Of a stretch of 64,000 bases of DNA, positions 34,091 to 44,147 are shown piece by piece; the stretch's first letter is position 1, and each line of letters opens with the position of its first letter. The position numbers and the translations under genes are program-made. Source of the stretch: Lachnospiraceae bacterium (lineage in GTDB: Bacteria > Bacillota > Clostridia > Lachnospirales > Lachnospiraceae); assembly GCA_017624855.1 (NCBI GenBank), contig JAGAMF010000006.1, positions 1-64,000 of the forward strand. The letters are read 5' to 3'. The notes below the pieces were generated by a model that was not told where the DNA came from, did not search any database, and saw nothing but the letters and a program-made list of their open reading frames with translations.

Positions 34091-34597
34091 ATTAACGATT
34101 TTTTTATTAACGAACAAATCAGAGACAAAGAAGTACGTGTAATCGGAGCGGACGGAGAACAGATTGGTGTTATGTCTGCCAAGGAAGCAATGAAGATGGC
34201 GGAAGATGCGGGATTGGATCTTATTAAGATTGCTCCTACTGCGAAGCCCCCTGTATGTAAAATTGCAGATTACGGTAAATTTCGTTATGAGCAGGCACGT
34301 AAAGAAAAGGATGCCAAGAAGAAGCAGAAGGTTGTGGAAATTAAGGAAATTCGTCTTTCACCCAACATTGATACGAATGACTTAAATACCAAGATGAATT
34401 CTGCAAGAAAGTTCTTATCCAAGGGCGATAAGGTAAAAGTTACCTTACGTTTCCGTGGTCGTGAAATGGCACATATGGCAAGCAGTAAGCATATTTTAGA
34501 TGATTTTGCGACAGGACTTGCGGATGTGGCAGTAGTGGACAAAGAGCCTAAGGTGGAAGGCAAGAGCATGACAATGTTTTTAACTGAGAAACGCTAA
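34091..34597 (+). CDS. infC: translation initiation factor IF-3
   Basis: 168 residues beginning at ATT34091, the rare AUU start typical of infC, with GGAGGT 8 nt upstream. The N-domain begins INDFFINEQIRDKEVRVIG; conserved APTAKPPVCKIADYGKFRYE links to the C-domain (IKEIRLSPNID, VTLRFRGREMAH). IF-3 binds the 30S subunit and proofreads initiation. An in-frame ATG at 34064 would start before the ribosome site and gives an unrelated extension. First gene of the infC-rpmI-rplT operon. Confidence 0.95.
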   Translation: MNDFFINEQIRDKEVRVIGADGEQIGVMSAKEAMKMAEDAGLDLIKIAPTAKPPVCKIADYGKFRYEQARKEKDAKKKQKVVEIKEIRLSPNIDTNDLNTKMNSARKFLSKGDKVKVTLRFRGREMAHMASSKHILDDFATGLADVAVVDKEPKVEGKSMTMFLTEKR

Positions 34598-34640
34598 GGC
34601 ACAGTTAAAATAGAAAGATTTTAATCAGGAGGAACGAAAA

Positions 34641-34838
34641 ATGCCTAAAATGAAAACAAGCAGAGCAGCTGCAAAGCGCTTTAAAGTGACAGGAACCGGT
34701 AAATTAAAGAGAAGTAAAGCTTATAAGAGTCATATCTTAACAAAGAAGTCTACAAAGAGAAAACGTAATTTAAGACAGTCTGCTATTACAGATGCAACAA
34801 ACGTTAAGAATATGAAGAAGATTTTACCTTATATCTAA
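34641..34838 (+). CDS. rpmI: ribosomal protein L35
   Basis: 65 residues, very basic, with the L35 signature [20 protein letters not shown] and [16 protein letters not shown]. Structural protein of the 50S subunit. It has a good AGGAGG site and lies 43 nt after infC, 18 nt before rplT, as in most Firmicutes. Confidence 0.97.
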   Translation: MPKMKTSRAAAKRFKVTGTGKLKRSKAYKSHILTKKSTKRKRNLRQSAITDATNVKNMKKILPYI

Positions 34839-34856
34839 GTAGGAGGAAGATAAGAA

Positions 34857-35213
34857 ATGGCTAGAATTAAAGGCGGCTTAAATGCTAAGAAAAAACATAA
34901 TAGAGTATTAAAACTTGCAAAAGGTTACAGAGGAGCAAGATCTAAGCAGTATCGTGTTGCTAAGCAGTCAGTTATGAGAGCTTTAACTTCCGCTTACGCA
35001 GGCAGAAAGCAGAACAAGCGTCAGTTCAGACGTCTTTGGATTGCACGTATCAACGCAGCAGCAAGAATGAACGGGTTATCATACAGCAAATTCATGTATG
35101 GTTTGAAGCTTGCTAACATCGACATCAACAGAAAGATGCTTGCAGAAATGGCAATCAATGATGCAGCAGGATTCACAGCATTAGCAGATATCGCTAAGAG
35201 TAAAATTGCTTAA
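34857..35213 (+). CDS. rplT: ribosomal protein L20
   Basis: 118 residues, basic: [53 protein letters not shown]. It is a 50S assembly protein and the usual autogenous repressor of this operon through the leader at 33907. A strong terminator follows at 35231. Confidence 0.97.
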   Translation: MARIKGGLNAKKKHNRVLKLAKGYRGARSKQYRVAKQSVMRALTSAYAGRKQNKRQFRRLWIARINAAARMNGLSYSKFMYGLKLANIDINRKMLAEMAINDAAGFTALADIAKSKIA

Positions 35214-35230
35214 TAGAGCGTAGAATAATA

Positions 35231-35256
35231 AAAAGACAGGTTCGCCTGTCTTTTTT
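35231..35256 (+). terminator. terminator of infC operon
   Basis: Perfect 10-bp stem (35231-35240 with 35245-35254) closed by a TTCG tetraloop, with a T-run of six. Confidence 0.9.
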
Positions 35257-35401
35257 GTTTGCGTATCAATAAAAATCTTATTATACATGCATTTTTTCAT
35301 TGTTTTTTTCTTGCAATAATGGGTAACCTATAATAAACTAAATACAATGGCTTATTATGCGGATAGTGTGTAATTACATAGTCAAAAAGGAGTAAAAAAT
35401 T

Positions 35402-36778
35402 ATGCAGAGTGACAGACAGAAATATTTTTTCTGGCTTAAAATTTTACTTACGATAGCCGCACTTACCTTGGGTGTGCTGTATTTTGAACAGGTTTGTCTT
35501 TTTGTAAAAGAAGGTTTCGGTATTTTATCGCCTTTTCTTGTGGGTGCGCTGATTGCGTTTATTTTAAATATTCCCATGAGAGGAATTGAAAAGGTATGTT
35601 TTGGAAAAGCTAAGGGTAAGTTTTTACTTAAAATAAAAAGACCGGTAAGTATTATTTTATCCATTGTTTTTCTTTGCGGACTGCTTACTTTATTGATTTT
35701 TGCAGTGGTGCCTCAGGTGGTGGAAACTGCGAAAACCATGCCGGATAAAATATCCGCATTTTGGTATTCCACATTGGAATGGCTTGAATCGTTAATCGCC
35801 AAGTATCCCAAGGAAACCGAAATGATTATGGACGAAGTAAAGAAAATGAGTGAGATGGAGATTGACTGGAAGCAGTTACTTACTCAGGTAAAAGACTTTT
35901 TCTTCACCGGTTTTGGCGGTTCATTTATTAAAAATGTATTCAGTTTTACAGGTAAAATAGGCGGTGGCATTTTTAATGCCGTTATTGCATTTATTTTCTC
36001 GATTTATATACTTGCTCAGAAAGAGAAACTTTGCATGCAGGGCAAAAGAATTATGAGTGCTTTTATGTCTGAAAAGGTATACCGTAAAACTGCAAAGATT
36101 CTCAGTATGCTTATGACCAATTTCAGCAATTTTATTGCGGGACAGTGTATCGAAGCTGTGATTCTGGCACTTTTAACCATGATTGCCATGGCGATTTTCA
36201 GATTCGATTACATCCTTTTGGTAGGCGTATTAGTGGCTTTTACGGCGTTAATTCCTGTTGTGGGCGGATTTATCGGCTGTGGAATCGGAGCATTTCTGTT
36301 CCTTATGGACGACCCCATAAAAGCACTTTGGTTTGTGGTGTTGTTCCTTGTAGTACAGCAGATTGAAGGCAACTTGATTTATCCTTATGTGGTAGGCAAT
36401 TCGGTAGGACTTCCTTCCATGTGGATATTGGCGGCCATTACCATCGGCGGTAGCGTTATGGGTATTGGCGGTATGTTGTTCTTCATTCCTTTATTCTCTA
36501 CGGCATATATGTTGCTTCGTGATACGGTAAATGAGCGAAACGGCGAGAAGCCATGGACGGAGAAGGCTCTAAAAGAAAAAATCAGAGCCCATGCGGATGA
36601 GGAAGAAGGTGGGCGAAGAGGTTTTGGAATCTTTAAGTTTAAGAGAAACAGAGCCAATAATGCAACAGCTCCTCAGAATGAATCTTCACAGCAGTCTGAT
36701 AACGGTGAAGGCGAAGAAAATGTTGCACAAGAGAATGTTTCCGAACAATCCGGAAGTGATTCCACCGAAGAAGAGTAA
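35402..36778 (+). CDS. AI-2E family transporter
   Basis: 458 residues, seven to eight transmembrane helices and a loop-rich central part (about 110-190), with the family signature FTALIPVVGGFIGCGIGAFLFL and EGNLIYPYVVGNSVGLPSMWILAAITIGGSVMG-like C-terminal core (about 280-360). AI-2E proteins export or exchange small molecules or ions; the named autoinducer link is not general. The C-terminal ~75 residues are charged and low-complexity. Good AAGGAG site; followed closely by the OPT gene. Confidence 0.88.
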   Translation: MQSDRQKYFFWLKILLTIAALTLGVLYFEQVCLFVKEGFGILSPFLVGALIAFILNIPMRGIEKVCFGKAKGKFLLKIKRPVSIILSIVFLCGLLTLLIFAVVPQVVETAKTMPDKISAFWYSTLEWLESLIAKYPKETEMIMDEVKKMSEMEIDWKQLLTQVKDFFFTGFGGSFIKNVFSFTGKIGGGIFNAVIAFIFSIYILAQKEKLCMQGKRIMSAFMSEKVYRKTAKILSMLMTNFSNFIAGQCIEAVILALLTMIAMAIFRFDYILLVGVLVAFTALIPVVGGFIGCGIGAFLFLMDDPIKALWFVVLFLVVQQIEGNLIYPYVVGNSVGLPSMWILAAITIGGSVMGIGGMLFFIPLFSTAYMLLRDTVNERNGEKPWTEKALKEKIRAHADEEEGGRRGFGIFKFKRNRANNATAPQNESSQQSDNGEGEENVAQENVSEQSGSDSTEEE

Positions 36779-36869
36779 GAGAGAAATTTATCTGAGGTAA
36801 GACATGTCCTCGGTAAAAGTAATAAAACATACAAAAAAGCACCGAAAGGTGCGGAGATGGAGAGAAAGC

Positions 36870-38777
36870 ATGAAACAGAAAAGAGAATTTACGGCGGTAT
36901 CCATTATTCTGGGACTGCTCCTGGCAGTAATATTCGGTGCTGCCAATGCGTATTTGGGGTTAAGAGTAGGTATGACCGTATCTGCATCTATTCCTGCGGC
37001 AGTAATTTCCATGGGAATTATTCGCTTTATTTTACGCAGAAACTCAGTAGTGGAAAACAATATGGTTCAGACCATCGGTTCAGCCGGTGAATCTTTGGCG
37101 GCCGGTGCGATTTTTACCATGCCCGTATTGTTTATGTGGGCAATCGCAGACGGAACCGCAATGCCCAGTCTTGTGGAAATTTCATTAATCGCATTGTGCG
37201 GCGGTGTTTTGGGTGTACTTTTCATGGTACCCCTTCGTCAGACTTTGATTGTAGACGAGCATGACAGATTGCCTTATCCCGAAGGTACAGCATGTGCGCA
37301 GGTATTACAGGCAGGTGCCAAGGGTGGTGCGCAGGCCGGAACCGTATTCAGCGGTCTTGGTATTGCGGCAATTTATAAGTTTATTGCTGATGGAATTAAG
37401 TTATTCCCCTCAGAAGTGGATTTTTCAATTAAGAAATATAAGGGCGCAGGTATTGGTGTAGATGTGCTTCCCGCGTTGGTAGGTGTAGGTTACATCTGTG
37501 GTGCCAAAACATCTGCTTTTATGTTTGCGGGCGGTGTTTTGTCATGGCTTGTGTTAATGCCCTTGATTTCCTTATTCGGCGGTGATTTAGTCCTTTATCC
37601 CGGCGAAACGCCCATCGGAGATATGAGTTCATGGGAGATTTGGAAGTACTATATTAAATATATCGGTGCGGGTGCGGTTGCAGCCGGCGGTATCATCAGT
37701 TTAATCAAATCGTTACCTTTGATTGTAAAAACTTTTACACAGAGTATTAAAGGATTTAAGTCTAATAAAGACGATCTTCCTATTTGGGTGATTCTTGGCG
37801 GTATTCTTTTGGTTGCGGTTGCAATGTGGTTGATTCCCGCAATTCCCGTAAACTTCTTTGGTGCGTTAATTATTGTTATTTTCGGATTTTTCTTTGCTAC
37901 TGTGTCTTCCAGAATGGTTGGTCTTGTGGGTAGCAGTAACAACCCTATTTCAGGAATGACAATTGCAGCGTTGATTATTGTATCTTTATTGTTAAAAGCG
38001 ACCGGAAACGGCGGAAGAGAATCTATGATTGCGGCTATTGCCATCGGTACCGTAGTTTGTATCGTTGCTGCTATGGCAGGTGATACTTCGCAGGATTTAA
38101 AGACCGGTTTCCTGGTTGGTGCAACACCTAAGAAACAGCAGATTGGTGAATTGTTGGGTGCTGTTGTTTCCGCAATTGCCATCGGTGGCGTATTATACCT
38201 TCTCAATGAAGCGTGGGGTTACGGCTCATCAGAACTTCCTGCTCCTCAGGCGGATATCATGCGTTTGGTAGTTGAAGGCGTTATGGGAGAAAATCTTCCC
38301 TGGACATTTATTTTTGCCGGTGCAGGTGTTGCGATTGTATTGGAAATTATCGGTGCATCCGTTCTTCCTTTTGCGGTTGGTATGTATTTACCCGTTCATT
38401 TAAGTGCAGCCATTATGTTTGGTGGTCTTGTAAGACTTGTTGTTGAAAAGAACAAAAAGGCAAGCAAGGAAGATAAGGAAACTCAGGTTGAAAACGGAAT
38501 TCTGTTCTCATCAGGTATGATTGCCGGTGAAGGTTTGGTAGGTATCATCTTAGCCGTACTTGCGATTATTCCCACGAGCATGGTTGATGCAGAAGGTAAA
38601 GTAATCAGTGTAGGACAGTATATTGATATTTCGGGTAAATTCTCTACCGGAAATATCGGCGGCTTACTTTTCTTTGCTGCATTGTTGGCATCCTTCTTTG
38701 CCTTTATTTACAAGAAAAATAAAGTAAAAGAAGTTGCTGTGGAATCTGTGGAAACAGACGAAGAAGTTGATTCATAA
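36870..38777 (+). CDS. OPT family oligopeptide transporter
   Basis: 635 residues from ATG36870; an ATG at 36804 gives a basic, unlikely extension. About 14-16 hydrophobic segments, with GAANAYLGLRVGMTVSASIPA near the N-terminus and LPYPEGTACAQVLQAG (about 135-150), both typical of the bacterial OPT branch. OPT proteins import oligopeptides or metal chelates with protons. It lies just upstream of pepD, which would hydrolyse imported dipeptides, so the pair may form a peptide-use unit. Confidence 0.93.
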   Translation: MKQKREFTAVSIILGLLLAVIFGAANAYLGLRVGMTVSASIPAAVISMGIIRFILRRNSVVENNMVQTIGSAGESLAAGAIFTMPVLFMWAIADGTAMPSLVEISLIALCGGVLGVLFMVPLRQTLIVDEHDRLPYPEGTACAQVLQAGAKGGAQAGTVFSGLGIAAIYKFIADGIKLFPSEVDFSIKKYKGAGIGVDVLPALVGVGYICGAKTSAFMFAGGVLSWLVLMPLISLFGGDLVLYPGETPIGDMSSWEIWKYYIKYIGAGAVAAGGIISLIKSLPLIVKTFTQSIKGFKSNKDDLPIWVILGGILLVAVAMWLIPAIPVNFFGALIIVIFGFFFATVSSRMVGLVGSSNNPISGMTIAALIIVSLLLKATGNGGRESMIAAIAIGTVVCIVAAMAGDTSQDLKTGFLVGATPKKQQIGELLGAVVSAIAIGGVLYLLNEAWGYGSSELPAPQADIMRLVVEGVMGENLPWTFIFAGAGVAIVLEIIGASVLPFAVGMYLPVHLSAAIMFGGLVRLVVEKNKKASKEDKETQVENGILFSSGMIAGEGLVGIILAVLAIIPTSMVDAEGKVISVGQYIDISGKFSTGNIGGLLFFAALLASFFAFIYKKNKVKEVAVESVETDEEVDS

Positions 38778-38813
38778 GATAAAGAAAAATAATTTTATCT
38801 GTGAGGTTTCATA

Positions 38814-40265
38814 ATGAATTTAAACGATTTACAGCCCAAAGAGGTATTCCGGTTTTTCTATGAGATTTGCCGGATACCTCATGGCAGTTACAATATTGAT
38901 GCCATCAGTGATTATCTGGTGGCATTTGCCAAAGAAAGAAATTTAGAGGTTCGTCAGGACCAGTTAAAGAATGTTATTATTAAAAAGCCCGCAACGGAAG
39001 GGTATGAGAAAGAAGAAACATTGATTCTTCAGGGACATATGGATATGGTAGCGGTAAAAGAAACCGATTCCGACATCGATATGGAAAAAGATCCTTTGCG
39101 TTTGGATTATAAGGATGGTTGTCTGTATGCGCAGGGTACCAGCCTCGGTGGCGATGACGGTATTGCAATCGCCTATGCATTGGCAATTCTTGATTCTGAC
39201 AGTATAAAACATCCCGGGCTGGAAGTGGTTTTTACCGTGAATGAAGAAGTAGGTATGGATGGTGCCATCGGTATCGATTTATCTGACTTAAAAGGAACAA
39301 GACTTTTAAATATTGACTCGGAAGAGGAAGGCGTTCTTCTTACTTCCTGTGCCGGCGGTATGCGTGTGCATGCGCTGCTTCCCGTTGTGCGTATTCCTTC
39401 GGAAGGAAGTTGCGTAAAGGTTGTTTTATCCGGCTTAAAAGGTGGTCATTCCGGTGCGGAAATTCATCACGGAAGAGCCAATGCAAATCATACCATGGGA
39501 AGGATTTTGTCGGAATTATCCCGTAAGGTATCTTTTAATGTGGCTATGCTTTCCGGCGGAGAAAAAGACAATGCCATTCCCTTGTATGCGGAAGCATTGC
39601 TTTGCATTGAGAATCCGGATATGAATGCGCTCAGTACCGAATTGTCCGCTATTGAAGAAGTATTAAAAAATGAATATGCGGGTAAGGAAGACAGTATTAG
39701 AATTACCTTATGCGAATCCGAGTGTGAAGTTGTTACTATGTTAGATGAGCAGTCAACAAAGGCTGTTTACGAATATTTGTGTTCGGTCCCGGATGGTGTA
39801 ATTGCCATGAGTGGCTTAAATCCCGGTTTTGTAGAGACTTCTTTGAATTTAGGCGTGTTAAAGCTTACGGAAGAAGGCTTGGAAGCCGATTATGCATTGC
39901 GAAGCAGTATTGAACAGTCTAAGCTTTTCTTGCGGGACAGAGTGGACATGATTACGCGGGCATTCGGTGGCTCTTGCGAATTCTCCGGGGATTATCCCGG
40001 ATGGGAATATAGAGCGCAGTCGCCTCTTCGGGATAAAATGATTCGTGTATACGAAAAATGCTACGGCAGTTTGCCGGAAGTGACGGCGATTCACGCAGGC
40101 TTGGAATGCGGTATTCTTTTAAAGAAAAGAAGTGACTTGGATTGTATTTCTTTCGGTCCGGATATTTATGATATTCATACCACCAAAGAACGCATGCCCG
40201 TGGATTCCGTGAAACGAACCTGGGAATATTTGCTTGCCGTACTTTCCGAAAAAGAGCAAGGCTGA
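38814..40265 (+). CDS. pepD: aminoacyl-histidine dipeptidase
   Basis: 483 residues, M20 family zinc peptidase of PepD type. Metal ligands and catalytic residues are visible: QGHMDMV (His80), LGGDDGIA (Asp), NEEVGMDGA (catalytic Glu and ligand Glu), NIDSEEEG (Asp), and a C-terminal HAGLECG motif. A lid/dimerisation domain lies in between (about 185-380). It cleaves Xaa-His and other dipeptides in the cytoplasm. It is 36 nt after the OPT transporter gene. Confidence 0.94.
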   Translation: MNLNDLQPKEVFRFFYEICRIPHGSYNIDAISDYLVAFAKERNLEVRQDQLKNVIIKKPATEGYEKEETLILQGHMDMVAVKETDSDIDMEKDPLRLDYKDGCLYAQGTSLGGDDGIAIAYALAILDSDSIKHPGLEVVFTVNEEVGMDGAIGIDLSDLKGTRLLNIDSEEEGVLLTSCAGGMRVHALLPVVRIPSEGSCVKVVLSGLKGGHSGAEIHHGRANANHTMGRILSELSRKVSFNVAMLSGGEKDNAIPLYAEALLCIENPDMNALSTELSAIEEVLKNEYAGKEDSIRITLCESECEVVTMLDEQSTKAVYEYLCSVPDGVIAMSGLNPGFVETSLNLGVLKLTEEGLEADYALRSSIEQSKLFLRDRVDMITRAFGGSCEFSGDYPGWEYRAQSPLRDKMIRVYEKCYGSLPEVTAIHAGLECGILLKKRSDLDCISFGPDIYDIHTTKERMPVDSVKRTWEYLLAVLSEKEQG

Positions 40266-40353
40266 TTTTTATAAAATGTGTTTCTGAATTCCGAAACAAA
40301 GGAATTTTAGATAATTGTAACTTAGTGATGTTATTACAGAAAGGTAAAATTCT

Positions 40354-42138
40354 ATGAAAAAAACACGAATGAAAACCATTGTGTTGCTTGTGTGTGTTAT
40401 GACACTTTTGTTTGGCATGACCGTATATGCAACAGACGCAGAGGGAGCAGAAGCGGTGGTTACTGCAGAAGCTGCCGATGAATCGGAAGTTGTAGCGGAA
40501 GAAGCCGGTTACAGCGACGAAGAGATGGAATGGGCGCTGGACTATGTAGATAACTATGATTCGAATATCCAGGAAGACGCAGATGCATTTGAGGGTAATC
40601 TTGAAAATGCGGTTAGTGTAATTCGTTCCGATGTGGAAGTTTATGCTACATTTTTATCCCTTCTTCCTCCCATCATTGCGATTGTACTTGCATTGATTAC
40701 CAAGGAAGTTTATATGTCTCTGTTTGTGGGTATTTTATCCGGTTCCTTGCTTTATACAATGTTCCATCCCGTACAGACCGTAACCAAGACTTTTGACACC
40801 ATTATTGCAAAACTTGCAGACGGTTGGAATGTAGGTATTATTATTTTCCTGGTTATTCTTGGAATTATGGTTAGTCTTATCAATAAGGCCGGTGGTTCTG
40901 CCGCATACGGAGAATGGGCTTCTAAAAAAATCAAAGGACGCAAGGGTGCGTCTTTGGCAACCTTTGCTTTGGGTGCCATGATTTTCGTGGATGATTATTT
41001 TAACTGTCTTACCGTAGGTAGCGTAATGCGTCCGGTAACGGATAACAGTAAAATTTCCAGAGCAAAACTTGCATATTTAATCGATGCAACAGCTGCACCG
41101 ATTTGTATCATTGCTCCTATTTCTTCATGGGCGGCGGCAGTGTCTTCAGTAGCTCCTGCGGGAGAAGGCTTAAATTTATTTATTCGTTCTATACCTTATA
41201 ACTTTTATGCATTGTTAACAATTATCATGGTTATTACCATTTCGCTTTTGGGCTTTGATTACGGCTCTATGAAGAAGCATGAGTTAAACGCTATGGCAGG
41301 TGATTTGTTTACCACCGGAAAAGAGGAAAACGAAACAGAAGCTGCACCTTCTTCCACAAAGAAGGGTAAAGTAATTGATTTAGTGCTTCCCGTTGTGGTT
41401 TTAATCATATCATGTGTAATCGGTATGGTGTATACCGGCGGATTCTTTGACGGCGTAGATTTTATTACAGCCTTCTCTGAATGTGATGCATCCGTTGGTT
41501 TGGTATTGGGTTCTTTTGTTGCTCTTGCGTTTACCTTTGTTTATTACTGGGCAACAAGACGCTTGAGATTCAAGGAACTGACAGGTTCTTTTACAGAAGG
41601 ATTTAAGGCTATGGTTCCTGCGATTATGATTCTTACTTTTGCATGGACATTAAGCGGTATTACCATGGATCTTGGTGCAAAGGTGTTTGTTGCGGAATTT
41701 GTGCGTATGAATGCATCCGGTCTTACATGGTTATTGCCTGCCATTGTTTTTGTAATTGCAATCGGTCTTGCATTTTCAACAGGTACATCATGGGGAACCT
41801 TTGGTATTTTACTTCCCATCGTGTGCGCGGTATTCCCCGGTGGCGGCGAATTGATGATTATTTCTATTTCTGCCTGCCTTGCAGGTGCGGTTTGCGGTGA
41901 CCACTGTTCACCTATTTCGGATACAACCATTATGGCGTCTGCCGGTGCACAGTGTAATCATATTAACCATGTGTCCACACAGTTACCTTATGCGTTGACA
42001 GTAGCCGGTGTATCTTTTGTTTCTTTCCTGCTTGCGGGATTGATCAAAAATGCATTAATCGTATTACCTATCGCCATCGTATTAATGATTATTGTGTTGG
42101 TAGCAATTAAAGCAATTACCGGTAAGAAGGAAGCCTAA
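40354..42138 (+). CDS. NhaC-type Na+/H+ antiporter
   Basis: 594 residues. An N-terminal signal-like helix (about 7-25, ending VYATDA) and an acidic, Glu/Asp-rich segment (about 27-85) precede the transporter, which has 11-12 membrane helices with FVDDYFNCLTVGSVMRPVTD, FSTGTSWGTFGILLP and AGAVCGDHCSPISDTTIMAS, hallmarks of the NhaC family. It exchanges Na+ (or organic cations or amino acids) for H+. The acidic extracellular-looking leader is unusual for NhaC. Its last 4 nt overlap the convergent MerR gene. Confidence 0.9.
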   Translation: MKKTRMKTIVLLVCVMTLLFGMTVYATDAEGAEAVVTAEAADESEVVAEEAGYSDEEMEWALDYVDNYDSNIQEDADAFEGNLENAVSVIRSDVEVYATFLSLLPPIIAIVLALITKEVYMSLFVGILSGSLLYTMFHPVQTVTKTFDTIIAKLADGWNVGIIIFLVILGIMVSLINKAGGSAAYGEWASKKIKGRKGASLATFALGAMIFVDDYFNCLTVGSVMRPVTDNSKISRAKLAYLIDATAAPICIIAPISSWAAAVSSVAPAGEGLNLFIRSIPYNFYALLTIIMVITISLLGFDYGSMKKHELNAMAGDLFTTGKEENETEAAPSSTKKGKVIDLVLPVVVLIISCVIGMVYTGGFFDGVDFITAFSECDASVGLVLGSFVALAFTFVYYWATRRLRFKELTGSFTEGFKAMVPAIMILTFAWTLSGITMDLGAKVFVAEFVRMNASGLTWLLPAIVFVIAIGLAFSTGTSWGTFGILLPIVCAVFPGGGELMIISISACLAGAVCGDHCSPISDTTIMASAGAQCNHINHVSTQLPYALTVAGVSFVSFLLAGLIKNALIVLPIAIVLMIIVLVAIKAITGKKEA

Positions 42139-42959
42139 GACCTCAGGCGATCCTTTCTGACAATATGGATTTTTATCAGAGTGATGGTATCTTGAAGTTT
42201 TGGTATACTGTTGTTATAAAAAGAAATGTAAGTATCGCCGGCAATAATATATTGGCTTGCGGATATATAATCAAGCAATAATTGAATAGAAGTGTGTAAT
42301 GATTCAAAAGAGCCCTTGTGCAAAATGGCAGCATATTCTCCTGCGGGCTGAACCGGTGTTTTGTTATCGGGGAGGCTTGCGTTAAGCGGAGAAAAACAAA
42401 AGAAGAGCCTGTCTATCTGCGCAAACGGGCTCTTTCTGGGTATAATAAGTCCTGTAGGAAACGGATAAACATTGTTTCTGTCGCAGTTATTTTTATGGTG
42501 CTTTAACGCTTCTGCAAATTCGACATAGTTATTGGGCTGAGGTTCAATCAGCGTGGCAAACAGATTCGTTTGCGTGGGCTGAATATAAATAAAAGGTTTA
42601 TTGGAATCTTCGTTGTTTATAAGTTGGTTTAAAGTGTAAACATCATCAAAATACATCATTGAGCTTTGAAGGTAATATAGTTGCTTGCGAAGCGATCGTT
42701 CTTTTTCTTCTAACAGGGCAGATAATTCTACAGGATTACCACATTGCAGCATTTCTTTTATTTCGGTGAGAGGTGTTCCTATTTCGGCCAGGTGCTGAAT
42801 ATGACAGAAAGTATTGTATTGACGAATATCATAAAAACGCCTATGGGTTTCGTTGATATAGGCAGGAGATAAAAGTCCAAGGTGTTCATAATGATTTAGA
42901 GTATCGACTGTGGTGTTGCACATCTTGGCAAACTTACCGATAGAAAATAAATGTTCCAT
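42135..42959 (-). CDS. MerR-family transcriptional regulator
   Basis: 274 residues. N-terminal MerR winged helix (about 4-72; FSIGKFAKMCNTTVDTLNHYEHLGLLSP), a coiled-coil linker (about 82-110) and a C-terminal GyrI/BmrR-like effector domain (about 120-270). The latter suggests it senses a small molecule, as in BmrR-type activators. Divergent from the flavin reductase gene at 43105, which it may regulate. It overlaps the antiporter gene by 4 nt at its 3' end. Confidence 0.88.
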   Translation of the reverse strand: MEHLFSIGKFAKMCNTTVDTLNHYEHLGLLSPAYINETHRRFYDIRQYNTFCHIQHLAEIGTPLTEIKEMLQCGNPVELSALLEEKERSLRKQLYYLQSSMMYFDDVYTLNQLINNEDSNKPFIYIQPTQTNLFATLIEPQPNNYVEFAEALKHHKNNCDRNNVYPFPTGLIIPRKSPFAQIDRLFFCFSPLNASLPDNKTPVQPAGEYAAILHKGSFESLHTSIQLLLDYISASQYIIAGDTYISFYNNSIPKLQDTITLIKIHIVRKDRLRS

Positions 42960-43104
42960 GTGTGTTCCTCCTTGTTATAAAAATTTTTAGTATAATAATA
43001 CGATACTTGTAATAGCGTGATATATTTTGAAGTAGTATAGCATATTTATAATTGATTTTCATCCGCGCTTTTGTTAAACTCTTAGGAAAGAAGGAGGCAT
43101 GAAG

Positions 43105-43671
43105 ATGTCGAGACAATTTTGGAAACCCGGAAATATGTTATACCCGGTACCGGCGGTAATGGTAAGTTGTCAAAGGGAAGGGGAAAAACCGAATATTATT
43201 ACTCTTGCCTGGGTTGGAACCGTCAACAGCGATCCGCCTATGGTGTCTATATCCGTGCGGCCGGAACGATATTCCTATGATATTATTCGGGAAACCGGGG
43301 AATTTGTGATCAATCTGACTACGGAAGAACTGGTTTATGCCACCGATTATTGTGGAGTGAAGTCAGGAAGGGATGTAGATAAATACGCCGAAATGAAACT
43401 GACGCCATGCGCATCGAAGGAGATTAAGGCTCCGGGAATCGATGAAAGTCCCGTGTGTATGGAGTGCCGTGTAAAACAGGAGATTCCCCTGGGGACGCAT
43501 TCCATGTTTCTGGCAGAGATAGTGGCAGTATCCGTGGATGAGAAATATATGGATGAAAAAGGTAAATTTTACCTGGATAAAACCGGATTAATCGCCTATT
43601 CTCACGGTGAATATGTATCCCTGGGAGATAAAATCGGAAGCTTTGGATATTCGGTCAGAAAGAAAAAATAG
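43105..43671 (+). CDS. flavin reductase-like FMN-binding protein
   Basis: 188 residues from ATG43105, which has AGGAGG 7 nt upstream; ATG43099 is too close. The flavin_reduct split-barrel fold is recognisable from ITLAWVGTVNSDPPMVSISVRPERYSY and ETGEFVINL at the N-terminal half, then ECRVKQEIPLGTHSMFLAEIV. Such proteins bind FMN and reduce it or act as NAD(P)H oxidoreductases. Divergent MerR gene next to it suggests redox or xenobiotic control. Confidence 0.88.
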   Translation: MSRQFWKPGNMLYPVPAVMVSCQREGEKPNIITLAWVGTVNSDPPMVSISVRPERYSYDIIRETGEFVINLTTEELVYATDYCGVKSGRDVDKYAEMKLTPCASKEIKAPGIDESPVCMECRVKQEIPLGTHSMFLAEIVAVSVDEKYMDEKGKFYLDKTGLIAYSHGEYVSLGDKIGSFGYSVRKKK

Positions 43672-43689
43672 AAAGCCGTAACTAACACA

Positions 43690-43717
43690 TTGACTTTTGA
43701 AAATCATAGGATATAAT
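43690..43717 (+). promoter_or_regulatory. promoter of zinc-ribbon gene
   Basis: TTGACT (43690-43695), 16 nt, TATAAT (43712-43717), 55 nt before ATG43773. Confidence 0.65.
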
Positions 43718-43772
43718 ATAATTAAGAAGTGATTTAAATATCATTTACTGTATGTTTAGGGGGAAAAAATAA

Positions 43773-44147
43773 ATGGCATGGAAAGCACAGAATGAAATCA
43801 GTTCATCAGACGCAAAAAGGATCGACAATGCGATTACGCAGGTGGACGGACAGAGAAAAAATTTGATTTATCAGTTGGGTGAAGCTTTTTATAAAGCCAA
43901 CAAAAAGAACGAAGATGTAGATGCTACATATAAAGTTATGGTTGATAATATCAATAAATTAGAGGATAACCGCAAGGTTTGGATTAACCGTAAGATGAAG
44001 TTACAGGGCATGCGTTTTTGTGACGGTTGCGGTAATGTATTACCTTACGAGAGTTGCTTCTGTAACCGCTGTGGCGTGAAGTTAGAGCCTGTAGCCGAAG
44101 AATTACAGGAACTTGAAGGTGTTCCTAATCCTGTGGAAACCATATAG
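43773..44147 (+). CDS. zinc-ribbon protein
   Basis: 124 residues. A helical charged N-terminal part (about 1-78) is followed by a C-terminal zinc ribbon (CDGCGNVLPY ... CFCNRCGVKL; Cys pairs about 86-89 and 102-105). GGGGG precedes the start. Small zinc-ribbon proteins of this kind are frequent in Clostridia; role unknown. It has its own promoter at 43690. Confidence 0.7.
   Translation: MAWKAQNEISSSDAKRIDNAITQVDGQRKNLIYQLGEAFYKANKKNEDVDATYKVMVDNINKLEDNRKVWINRKMKLQGMRFCDGCGNVLPYESCFCNRCGVKLEPVAEELQELEGVPNPVETI

Noticed and set aside
37649..38206. minus-strand ORF of 185 codons inside the OPT gene
   Set aside because: Antisense shadow of a well-supported transporter gene.
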